17,754 nt of DNA from Candidatus Parcubacteria bacterium (GTDB lineage: Bacteria > Patescibacteriota > Minisyncoccia > Phycocordibacterales > Phycocordibacteraceae), in NCBI GenBank assembly GCA_027310925.1, contig DAICZX010000067.1, positions 1 through 17,754 on the forward strand, written 5' to 3'. A model generated the notes under the pieces. That model made no database searches. It was not told the DNA's origin and saw only the letters and a program-made list of their open reading frames with translations. The position numbers and the translations under genes were made by a program. Of this stretch, positions 7,205 to 14,523 are shown in pieces; the first letter of the stretch is position 1, and each line of letters starts with the position of its first letter.

Positions 7205-7234
7205 ATTATATCAAAAAGCTTTCGTGCCAAGCAA
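7205..7234 (-). promoter_or_regulatory. Promoter of the serine protease gene, leaderless arrangement
   Basis: On the minus strand a perfect TATAAT (7205-7210) follows TTGCTT (7229-7234) after 18 bp. It ends 7 nt before the ATG at 7197. Transcription should start at or next to the ATG, and no Shine-Dalgarno site is present. This also argues against the upstream TTG start. Confidence 0.6.
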
Positions 7235-7251
7235 GATTAAAAGATATTCAG

Positions 7252-7324
7252 TGGACCCGACCGGTTTCGAACCGGTTACCTCCTCATTGCAAATGAGGCG
7301 CTCTACCAATTGAGCTACGGGCCC
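7252..7324 (-). tRNA. tRNA-Ala(TGC)
   Basis: The acceptor is GGGCCCG/CGGGTCC with G3:U70; the anticodon stem is CCTCA/TGAGG and the loop TTTGCAA gives TGC. The D-arm and T-arm are standard and the discriminator is A. CCA is not encoded. It is the third alanine isoacceptor in the window and stands alone between ddl and the protease gene. Confidence 0.95.
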
Positions 7325-7453
7325 TTGATTCCTCTGATTTCAATCTATCAGGCCTTCATTCATGAGTCGAGGGCGTACCTCAAGCTGAAAAGCATGAACC
7401 TAACCGTATCTCATTCTGCATGAGTAGAATTAATTCACGCGATTTCCCCTATC

Positions 7454-7534
7454 TCACCATTTCGTTGTATTTCGCCTTCCCATCAATTTATCAGAAGCAC
7501 ATCTATCTTGTAGTATGTCGATCTTCTTACTCAT
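7454..7534 (-). CDS. Possible 26-residue small protein gene downstream of ddl
   Basis: An ATG at 7534 lies 3 nt past the ddl stop and has a good ribosome binding site (AGAGGTGA, partly inside the ddl end). It opens a 26-residue frame, MSKKIDILQDRC...NTTKW, ending in TGA. The peptide is basic with no signal sequence. It could be a real small gene of the ddl transcript, the start of a decayed gene, or chance. I recognise no family. Confidence 0.35.
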   Translation of the reverse strand: MSKKIDILQDRCASDKLMGRRNTTKW

Positions 7535-7537
7535 GTC

Positions 7538-8500
7538 TCACCTCTTAAGTGCTAGGTTGACCAAGTGCGAAAGGAAAACAGGAAACGGAATGCCGACAGC
7601 GGCGAGAGATTTCGGCAAAAGCGATTCTGTCGTGAGCCCGGGAAGCGTGTTGGTTTCAAGATAATAAATGCCCCTCGATGCGACTATGAAGTCACTTCGT
7701 GAATAGTGGCGTAAGCCAAGTGCACGATGCATCACCTTGGCCGCCCTTTGAAGATCCTCGGTAGTGACGCGGGAGAAATTGCCGGGACAGGCCTTGCGCG
7801 ATCCGTCAGAGTATTTCGCGTCGTACGAAAAGAAATCTCCATCAGACGTGATGATTTCAACTGGAGGAAGAGCATAAAGCGGCTCACCACGCAAATCCTC
7901 GACGACACCCGTAGACGCTTCTCTTCCGCGAATATGTTCCTCAATAAGAACGCTCAGCGCGCCTTCGGTGAAAAGCCGTTCGATGGCCGTGAGAACTGGC
8001 GCATATCCACCCACAATAGAGACTCCAATGGAAGAACCCCAACCAACTGGCTTTACGACAACCGGTTGGTGGAATGTGCGAATGATATCGTGCGCTACCC
8101 TCTCACTGTCCGTAGCTCGCTCAACATGGCGGAATTCCGGCGTAAGCAGTCCTGCTTCTTTTGCGCGCATCTTCGCCATAAGTTTGTGCATCGCGAGATA
8201 GGAGCCAAAAGAGTCTGCACCCGCATATCGGACTCCAAAACGCTCGAGGAGTCTCTGAATCTCGCCATCCTCACCATACTCACCGTGCAAGCCAATGAGA
8301 ACGACGTCAAGTTGTCGAAGTGTGCGATCGGGTGTAGTCGGACGGCCGCGTTCATACCATTGTCCACTTTTGTCGATATAGACATCGTGCGCTGCGAAAC
8401 GACTTTCTGGAAGATTCTTGAGAATCGCGGCACCCGACTTTAGCGAAATCTCATGCTCACGCGAAGGTCCGCCTCGCAACACTCCGACAATAGTTTGCAT
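7538..8500 (-). CDS. ddl: D-alanine--D-alanine ligase
   Basis: This 320-residue ATP-grasp enzyme joins two D-Ala molecules for peptidoglycan precursor synthesis in the cytosol. The N-terminal GG.S.EHEISL motif (10-20), the ATP-binding VKPVGWGSSIGV loop (149-160), Y226 in SYDAKYSDGS, the R-x-D motif (R268/D270) and the metal-binding LETNTLPGLT segment (E282, N284) are all present. The closing signature TTESLLPK fits D-Ala rather than D-lactate or D-Ser ligases, but this was not tested. The start lies 12 nt after the uvrC stop, and a TATACT box 6 nt before the ATG suggests its own leaderless transcript. It implies a peptidoglycan wall. Confidence 0.95.
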   Translation of the reverse strand: MQTIVGVLRGGPSREHEISLKSGAAILKNLPESRFAAHDVYIDKSGQWYERGRPTTPDRTLRQLDVVLIGLHGEYGEDGEIQRLLERFGVRYAGADSFGSYLAMHKLMAKMRAKEAGLLTPEFRHVERATDSERVAHDIIRTFHQPVVVKPVGWGSSIGVSIVGGYAPVLTAIERLFTEGALSVLIEEHIRGREASTGVVEDLRGEPLYALPPVEIITSDGDFFSYDAKYSDGSRKACPGNFSRVTTEDLQRAAKVMHRALGLRHYSRSDFIVASRGIYYLETNTLPGLTTESLLPKSLAAVGIPFPVFLSHLVNLALKR

Positions 8501-8506
8501 GAGTAA

Positions 8507-8512
8507 AGTATA
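8507..8512 (-). promoter_or_regulatory. -10 box directly upstream of ddl
   Basis: TATACT on the minus strand ends 6 nt before the ddl ATG and lies immediately past the uvrC stop codon. The -35 region is poor (GTAAAA at 17 bp). Together with the missing Shine-Dalgarno site this fits a leaderless ddl mRNA in addition to operon read-through. Confidence 0.4.
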
Positions 8513-9754
8513 TCAGGCCTTATGTAAGTTTTTACTTCGCGCGCGCCGGTGTCGTGCAAGAGAGAAACGATGAGATTCGCTATTGGCGAGCACGACACTA
8601 ACCTCGGTAACACCGGCACGGTGTGCACCAATAACCTCACGAGGACGATGGCGCTCATCTTTCACGACTGCAACAACAGGAACAACGACACCGGCCTCAG
8701 CAAGAACTGTCTCTGCGGTCCTTTTTTGAACCAAACCACCATCCACCACTATTGCTTTGGGCAAGGGCCATTCCAAATGTTTGAGACGTCGTGAGAGAAT
8801 CTCCCTCAGCGACGCGATATCATCATTCTTTTGAACGCCACGGATATGAAATGCCCTATAGTCTTTCTTAATCGGTGTATTATTTTCAACAACTACCATG
8901 ACACCGATGGCATTCGTGCCAGCAAGATGCGCGGTATCGTAGGCTTCTATGCGTATAATACCTTTCGCTGATTCTACAAGCCTTTCATCCCTGATAAGGG
9001 AAACATCCTGTACATGATTGAGTGCGGAGAGAGCTTTACGTGCTTCGGCCGCTTCTTCAAAACGTTCATCTTTTGCCGCTATCTGCATTTCTTTTTTAAG
9101 CATCATTCGCAATTCTTTCCCGCGACCAGAAAGAAGGAGTGCGACTTGACGCATTGTATGACGATATTCTTTTGCATTAAAAGTATGAGGATACTGTCCG
9201 ATCTGCCTATTAAATTCTAACTTCGCTCGGTGATGTTTGCCATGTGCAATAACTGGCTTTTCTGTATCAAAAAATGGGAAGATACGTCGAATAATGCGTA
9301 GACCTTCGCGCAATTGTGTGAAGGAAGGAAACGGTCCATACAGTGCTTTCAGTTTCTGTCCGTTGTGTGTGTGTTTCGTCTTAAAGTTTATATCTTTCCC
9401 TCTTAGTATCAGCACACGTGGAATCGCTTCTTGCGTAATGCATGCGTAAAGAAACGTTGAGTCATCTTTCCCTTCAATGTTTGCGAGTGGATGATACCGC
9501 TTAATAAGCGCGGCTTCACGTACTAAAGCTTCAAGCACTGTTGGGGTTGTTTCATAAGTAAGTCGATCTGCCTTCGTTACCATATCAACAATGCGTGGCC
9601 CCCGCGTTGCGATAAGACCATCATCAAAGTATGACCGAACACGATCACGAAGCGATGTTGCCTTACCAACGTATAAGACTTTTCGTCCTCGCTTAAATAA
9701 ATAAACTCCTGGAATATCCGGTAGGTTGAATTTAGCGAGTTCGTTTAACTGCAT
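8513..9754 (-). CDS. uvrC: Miniaturised UvrC, excinuclease ABC subunit C
   Basis: This is a 413-residue form of UvrC, which nicks DNA on both sides of a lesion bound by UvrB (E. coli UvrC is about 610). The GIY-YIG nuclease domain (about 13-92, GVYLF and VLYVGKA), the UVR motif (about 226-247) and the C-terminal RNase H-like nuclease with its acidic/His triad (D273, D338, probably H395) are present. By comparison with E. coli from memory, roughly 140 residues between the UVR motif and D273 are absent, and the protein ends at HRRARSKN, just before the (HhH)2 DNA-binding domain. The four Fe-S cysteines (C154, C166, C174, C178 in E. coli) have no counterparts; the only Cys is in the YACITQ segment. 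The start overlaps the uvrA end by 23 nt. The HhH loss makes 5' incision geometry worth testing. Confidence 0.9.
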   Translation of the reverse strand: MQLNELAKFNLPDIPGVYLFKRGRKVLYVGKATSLRDRVRSYFDDGLIATRGPRIVDMVTKADRLTYETTPTVLEALVREAALIKRYHPLANIEGKDDSTFLYACITQEAIPRVLILRGKDINFKTKHTHNGQKLKALYGPFPSFTQLREGLRIIRRIFPFFDTEKPVIAHGKHHRAKLEFNRQIGQYPHTFNAKEYRHTMRQVALLLSGRGKELRMMLKKEMQIAAKDERFEEAAEARKALSALNHVQDVSLIRDERLVESAKGIIRIEAYDTAHLAGTNAIGVMVVVENNTPIKKDYRAFHIRGVQKNDDIASLREILSRRLKHLEWPLPKAIVVDGGLVQKRTAETVLAEAGVVVPVVAVVKDERHRPREVIGAHRAGVTEVSVVLANSESHRFSLARHRRARSKNLHKA

Positions 9755-12374
9755 GACGTTTTAGGGTCTTTGCTAAGTAGACACCCGTGTATGAACCAGA
9801 GGTTTCTGCCACCTCTTCCGGCGTACCCCTCGCAACTACGGTACCACCACCCTGTCCACCCTCGGGCCCGAAGTCGATAAGATAATCGGCACTCTTAATG
9901 ACATCAAGGTTGTGTTCGATGACGACGACAGTATTGCCACGCCGCACAAGTTCCTGAAGAATCTCAATGAGTTTCCGTACGTCTTCGTAATGAAGGCCGA
10001 CCGTCGGTTCATCGAGAAGATAAATGGTCTTCATTACGATGGGACGATGTAGCTCGCTCGCGATTTTTACACGCTGTGCTTCCCCACCCGATAGAGTGGT
10101 CGCACTCTGTCCGAGCGTAAGATATTCGAGTCCTGTTGCATTGAGACTCGCAAGACGCTCGGCGATCGCGGGAATATCTCCGAAAAACTTTTCCGCCTCC
10201 TCAATGGTCATACCGAGCACTTCATGAATATTTTTGCCGCGATAAGTGACCTCGAGTGTTTCTCTCATAAAACGTTTTCCTTCGCACACGTCACAGGTTA
10301 CATATACCGTTGGTAAAAAATGCATCTCTACTGCGAGAGAACCATTCCCTTGACAAGCTTCGCAACGTCCACCTGGAACATTAAAAGAGAAACGGCCTGG
10401 TCGCCATCCACGGGCACGCGCCTCAGCAGTAGCCGCAAAAAGATCACGTATGTGAGTGAAAGCGCCGGTGTAGGTCGCCGGATTGGAACGCGGAGTACGC
10501 CCGATCGGTGATTGATCGATGAGCACTGCGCGACTAACGTATTCGGTACCAGTCAAAGACGCCACGTGCTCGAGTCTCGCCTCACGACGTGCAAAACGAG
10601 CTGCGATATTGCGGTGCAAGATCTCATAGAGAAACGTCGATTTGCCGCTTCCAGAAACACCGGTAATGCAGACCAGTTTCCCAAGTGGCACATCAATATT
10701 CTGATTTTTTATATTGTGCAATGTCGCTCCACGCACTTTCAATGAACCCTTTTCACTCGTGCGACGGGCTTTTGGTAGCGGAATCTCTTGTTCCCCTCGT
10801 AAGTACGCGAGTGTCGACGAGCCGCTTTCATTTTTCTCTGCAGTTAACAGGTCATCAAGCCAACCGGAAGCAACAACCATACCGCCGTGTTTCCCCGCAC
10901 CAGGGCCGATATCCACGATGTAATCGTAAGAGAAAATGGTCTCCTCATCATGTTCGACGACGAGAATCGTGTTCCCGAGCTCTTTCAAGGTCAGGAGTGT
11001 GTTAATGAGACGGTCATTGTCACGCTGATGCAGACCGATAGTGGGTTCGTCGAGCACGTAGAGCGCACCCGTAAGGCCACTACCGAGTTGTGAAGCTAGT
11101 CGAATGCGCTGACTCTCGCCACCAGAAAGGGTCGCTGCCGAACGGTTCAATGTAAGATAGTCGAGACCGACGTTCAGCATAAAGGTGAGACGATTATCTA
11201 TTTCTTTCAAGATAGGTGTCGCTATATCTTTCCGCATATCTGAAAGCTCGATTGTATCGACAAACTCCTTCGCTTCCCTAATCGATAACCCGGTAAAATC
11301 GACAATATTTTTCCCTAACGTTTTGTTTCCCTTCCCTTTCAAGTACACGCGCAACGCTTCTGGGCGAAGTCGCTTCCCTTCGCATACTGGACATCGTTCC
11401 TCAGAAAAAAGGGATTCTGTTCCAAGGCCGTGGCAAGCGGGGCATGCACCATACGGCGAATTAAAAGAAAACAGGCGCGGCTCTACCTCAGGGAAAGATG
11501 CGCCGTCATCTGGACAAATAAACTTTGATGAGAGGGTCTCTGACGTTCCATCAGCGTGCTGGATCTTCACAAGACCATTGGATTCTTTAAGTGCAAGTTC
11601 GAGCGCTTCTGAGAGCCGCTCCCGCGCACCCTCGATTGTCCGTATAAACTCTGAAGTAAATATGCGGTCAACGACCGCGTCGATGCTGTGATGTTTATTT
11701 CGATCAAGTTCTATCTTCTCACGAAGCGACTTTGGTTTCCCGTCGATGATGACCTTTTCATATCCTTTATTGAGGAGATCATAGAGCAACTGATAATACT
11801 CGCCCTTTCTACCAACGACAACCGGGCTCAAAATGGTTACCGCGCTCTTGTCTACTGCAACCCCCATAATATTCGTACTCGTATCAGCCCGTTTTGCGTC
11901 TACCCGTGAGAGCACCATCTTAATCATCTCTTCCTTTGAAAGCCGTACTATAGGCACGTCGTGATGAATGCAGTAAGGTTGCCCTGCACGTGCATAAAGA
12001 ACGCGCAGGTAATCATAAATTTCGGTAACCGTTGCTACTGTCGAGCGTGGATTATTAGAACGGCTTTTCTGATCTATGGATATAGCCGGTGAGAGTCCTG
12101 ATATTTCGTCAATGTCTGGCTTTGCCATTTGATTAAGAAATTGTCGCGCATACGCTGAAAGTGACTCGATGTAACGCCGTTGGCCTTCGGCAAAAATGGT
12201 GTCGAAAGCGAGTGAGGATTTTCCACTCCCCGAAAGACCTGTGATGACTGTCATTGCACCACGAGGCATCTTGACCGAAATGTTTTTCAGGTTATGCGTA
12301 CGAGCACCACGTACCATGAGCCAGTCGCTTCCATGCCGGTGTTCGTGTTCTTCTTTTTTAGTGTTTTTCGCCAT
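9732..12374 (-). CDS. uvrA: UvrA, excinuclease ABC subunit A (shortened)
   Basis: This 880-residue double ABC ATPase detects DNA damage and loads UvrB. The first half has Walker A GLSGSGKSS (46-54), signature LSGGESQRIR (417-426) and Walker B YVLDEPTIGLH (439-449). The second half has Walker A GVSGSGKST (572-580), signature LSGGEAQRVK (761-770) and Walker B LLDEPTVGLH (786-795). The C-terminal zinc hairpin is intact (C671, C674, C694, C697). The N-terminal zinc module keeps C287, C311 and C314, but the second ligand position is Asp (D290 in CPDDG). About 110 residues normally found between the CxxCxGLG motif and the next CxxCxGxRL motif (328-335) are missing. A leader AGGA lies 7 nt before the ATG. 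It is 97 nt from uvrB and overlaps uvrC. Confidence 0.95.
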   Translation of the reverse strand: MAKNTKKEEHEHRHGSDWLMVRGARTHNLKNISVKMPRGAMTVITGLSGSGKSSLAFDTIFAEGQRRYIESLSAYARQFLNQMAKPDIDEISGLSPAISIDQKSRSNNPRSTVATVTEIYDYLRVLYARAGQPYCIHHDVPIVRLSKEEMIKMVLSRVDAKRADTSTNIMGVAVDKSAVTILSPVVVGRKGEYYQLLYDLLNKGYEKVIIDGKPKSLREKIELDRNKHHSIDAVVDRIFTSEFIRTIEGARERLSEALELALKESNGLVKIQHADGTSETLSSKFICPDDGASFPEVEPRLFSFNSPYGACPACHGLGTESLFSEERCPVCEGKRLRPEALRVYLKGKGNKTLGKNIVDFTGLSIREAKEFVDTIELSDMRKDIATPILKEIDNRLTFMLNVGLDYLTLNRSAATLSGGESQRIRLASQLGSGLTGALYVLDEPTIGLHQRDNDRLINTLLTLKELGNTILVVEHDEETIFSYDYIVDIGPGAGKHGGMVVASGWLDDLLTAEKNESGSSTLAYLRGEQEIPLPKARRTSEKGSLKVRGATLHNIKNQNIDVPLGKLVCITGVSGSGKSTFLYEILHRNIAARFARREARLEHVASLTGTEYVSRAVLIDQSPIGRTPRSNPATYTGAFTHIRDLFAATAEARARGWRPGRFSFNVPGGRCEACQGNGSLAVEMHFLPTVYVTCDVCEGKRFMRETLEVTYRGKNIHEVLGMTIEEAEKFFGDIPAIAERLASLNATGLEYLTLGQSATTLSGGEAQRVKIASELHRPIVMKTIYLLDEPTVGLHYEDVRKLIEILQELVRRGNTVVVIEHNLDVIKSADYLIDFGPEGGQGGGTVVARGTPEEVAETSGSYTGVYLAKTLKRHAVKRTR

Positions 12375-12411
12375 GCAGAATTCCTACCCATGGTGGGGCA
12401 GGTACGGTATG

Positions 12412-12420
12412 AATATATCA
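12412..12420 (-). promoter_or_regulatory. Possible extended -10 promoter of uvrA
   Basis: TGATATATT on the minus strand (TG at 12419-12420, hexamer 12412-12417) is a plausible extended -10 element about 38 nt upstream of the uvrA ATG, in the 97-nt gap after uvrB. No convincing -35 is seen. I see no LexA-type palindrome in this gap. Confidence 0.3.
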
Positions 12421-12471
12421 TTCTCCCTATGTATCTGCTATAGGATCTGGCCTAAAGGTTGATATGTTCTT

Positions 12472-14523
12472 TTACGAACCTGAAAGTGCTTTACGTTTGC
12501 GAGACTTCTTTCTTGGTTCACTACCCTCGAGCTTATAGATTTCGTCACGAATAAGTGCCGCCGTCTCGAAATCAAGTTGTTCAACCGCATCCGCCATATC
12601 AACACGTTTTTGTTTTATAAATGCAGCTGGATCATCCTTATACGCAAGCGTATCAAGCACGAGCAGTTCGTCGATGGTCCGTTGATGTTCCGTACGCATT
12701 GAATCCGCAATGTCATGGATTTGTTTCTTGATGGTCGTCGGTGTAATGCCGTGCGTTTCGTTATATGCGAGCTGTCTCGTCTGACGCCGATTAGTCTCGC
12801 CAATGGCACGTTCAAGCGAACCCGTCATGACATCGGCGTAAAGGATGACGCGACCAAGAACGTTCCGTGCAGCACGTCCTATAGTCTGGATAAGTGAGGT
12901 TTCACTGCGTAAAAACCCCTCCTTGTCAGCGTCTAGAATACCCACAAGCTCGACTTCAGGAAGATCAAGGCCCTCGCGCAGAAGGTTGACTCCAACAAGG
13001 ATATCGAACACACCCTTACGGAAGTTAGTTAGGATATCGATGCGATCAATTGTCTTCACGTCCGAATGAAGATACTCGGCCTTCATGCCACGCTCGCGTA
13101 GAAACGTGGAAAGATCCTCGGCCATTTGTTTGGTGAGGGTTGTCGCAAGCACGCGACCGCCACGTTTAATAACTGTCTCCGCTTCATTAATGAAATCGGC
13201 AATTTGTCCTTTGTAGTCCCCCGTCCCACTTACCGCACGTACGGTGAGGTCGGGATCAATGAGCCCAGTCGGGCGAATAATTTGTTCGACAATCTGTTCA
13301 GAATGTTCACGCTCATAAGGTCCCGGTGTTGCGCTCGTGTATATAACTTGCCCAACACGTTCCTCAAATTCTTCAAACCGGAGTGGGCGATTATCACGTG
13401 CTGAAGGAAGACGGAAACCGTATTCGACGAGCACGTCCTTGCGCGATTTGTCGCCCGCGTACATGCCGCCCAGTTGCGGAACAGTGACGTGAGATTCGTC
13501 AATGATGGTGAGAAAGTCTACTGAGCCATCTTTCTTATGAGGGAAATATGAGAGGAGCGTGTACGGCGGCTGCCCTGCTCTGCGTCCGTCGAAATGGCGG
13601 GAATAATTCTCGATGCCGCTCGTGTAGCCGAGTTCTCGTATAAGTGCGAGGTCATGGAGCGTACGCCGTTTCAGCCGTTCCGCCTCGAGCGACTTCTCCT
13701 CGCGCTTGAACTTCGCGAGTTGCTCGTCGAGCTCAAGCTTTATTTCTTCTATTGCGCGAGCACGCTCGTCCTCGCTCGTGACAAAGTGCTTCGCTGGAAA
13801 GACGAAAATTGATTTCGGTTCCGCAATCTTTGCGCGCGAGACAGGATCGAGTCGATCGATATGTGCAATGGCATCGCCTTCGAACGCGATTCGGTATATG
13901 ACGCGCTCGTTGACCGGCATGAACTCGAGTGAATTGCCAATGGCGCGCAATTGTCCCGGATTCAGGTCCGCGTTCGTTCGCTCAAAGTAGATACCGATGA
14001 GTTTGCGGATGAGCCCCGCACGATCCTCAGCACCACCCTTTGCGATCTTCACGTGCACCTTTTCATATTCCTCGGGCGAACCGAGACCATAAATGGCGGA
14101 GACCGATGCAACGATGATGACGTCTTTGCGCGTAAGCAGCGCCTGAGTTGCCGCATGGCGCAGACGGTCTATCTCCGCATTAATCATTGCCTCTTTTTCA
14201 ATGTAGGTGTCCGAGTGCGCGATGTACGCTTCTGGCTGATAGTAATCGTAGTACGAAACGAAGTAGTGCACCGCGTTTTCTGGAAAGAACTCGCGGTACT
14301 CCTGCGCGAGCTGGGCCGCGAGTGTTTTATTATGTGCGAGGACAAGTGTCGGTTTATCGTTCCTCGCAATGACATTCGCGACCGTAAATGTCTTCCCACT
14401 TCCCGTGACGCCGAAAAGCGTCTGGTGCCGCATTCCTCGCTTGAGCCCTTCTTCAAGTTTTTCTATCGCCTGCGGCTGATCCCCCGCTGGCGGGAACGGA
14501 GTATGGAGTTTGAAGTTAGCCAT
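12472..14523 (-). CDS. uvrB: UvrB, excinuclease ABC subunit B
   Basis: From the ATG at 14523 (MANFKLHTPFPPAGDQPQAI, the canonical UvrB N-terminus) this is a 683-residue protein of normal length. It is the damage-verifying helicase-fold subunit that receives DNA from UvrA and recruits UvrC. Walker A GVTGSGKT (38-45), the lesion-probing beta-hairpin region YYDYYQPEAYI (91-101), the DESH box (342-345), motif V GVNLLREGLDLPEV (511-524), motif VI QTIGRAARN (546-554) and the C-terminal UVR motif (about 634-667) that contacts UvrC are all intact, followed by a basic tail. The frame extends upstream to 14757, but that part overlaps tgt and does not fit the family. The start overlaps the tgt stop by 8 nt (ATGGCTAA), so translation is probably coupled. 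Confidence 0.97.
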   Translation of the reverse strand: MANFKLHTPFPPAGDQPQAIEKLEEGLKRGMRHQTLFGVTGSGKTFTVANVIARNDKPTLVLAHNKTLAAQLAQEYREFFPENAVHYFVSYYDYYQPEAYIAHSDTYIEKEAMINAEIDRLRHAATQALLTRKDVIIVASVSAIYGLGSPEEYEKVHVKIAKGGAEDRAGLIRKLIGIYFERTNADLNPGQLRAIGNSLEFMPVNERVIYRIAFEGDAIAHIDRLDPVSRAKIAEPKSIFVFPAKHFVTSEDERARAIEEIKLELDEQLAKFKREEKSLEAERLKRRTLHDLALIRELGYTSGIENYSRHFDGRRAGQPPYTLLSYFPHKKDGSVDFLTIIDESHVTVPQLGGMYAGDKSRKDVLVEYGFRLPSARDNRPLRFEEFEERVGQVIYTSATPGPYEREHSEQIVEQIIRPTGLIDPDLTVRAVSGTGDYKGQIADFINEAETVIKRGGRVLATTLTKQMAEDLSTFLRERGMKAEYLHSDVKTIDRIDILTNFRKGVFDILVGVNLLREGLDLPEVELVGILDADKEGFLRSETSLIQTIGRAARNVLGRVILYADVMTGSLERAIGETNRRQTRQLAYNETHGITPTTIKKQIHDIADSMRTEHQRTIDELLVLDTLAYKDDPAAFIKQKRVDMADAVEQLDFETAALIRDEIYKLEGSEPRKKSRKRKALSGS

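Noticed and set aside
7198..7230. TTG start for the protease, 11 codons upstream of the ATG
   Set aside because: A consensus TATAAT with a suitable -35 overlaps these codons, and the ATG-started protein has a normal N-in membrane anchor.
12375..12471. Search for an SOS (LexA) box upstream of uvrA
   Set aside because: No palindrome of the CTG-N10-CAG or GAAC-N4-GTTC type with suitable quality was found. A weak GTTC/GAAC pair near 12466-12479 spans the uvrB stop, far from the uvrA promoter candidate.
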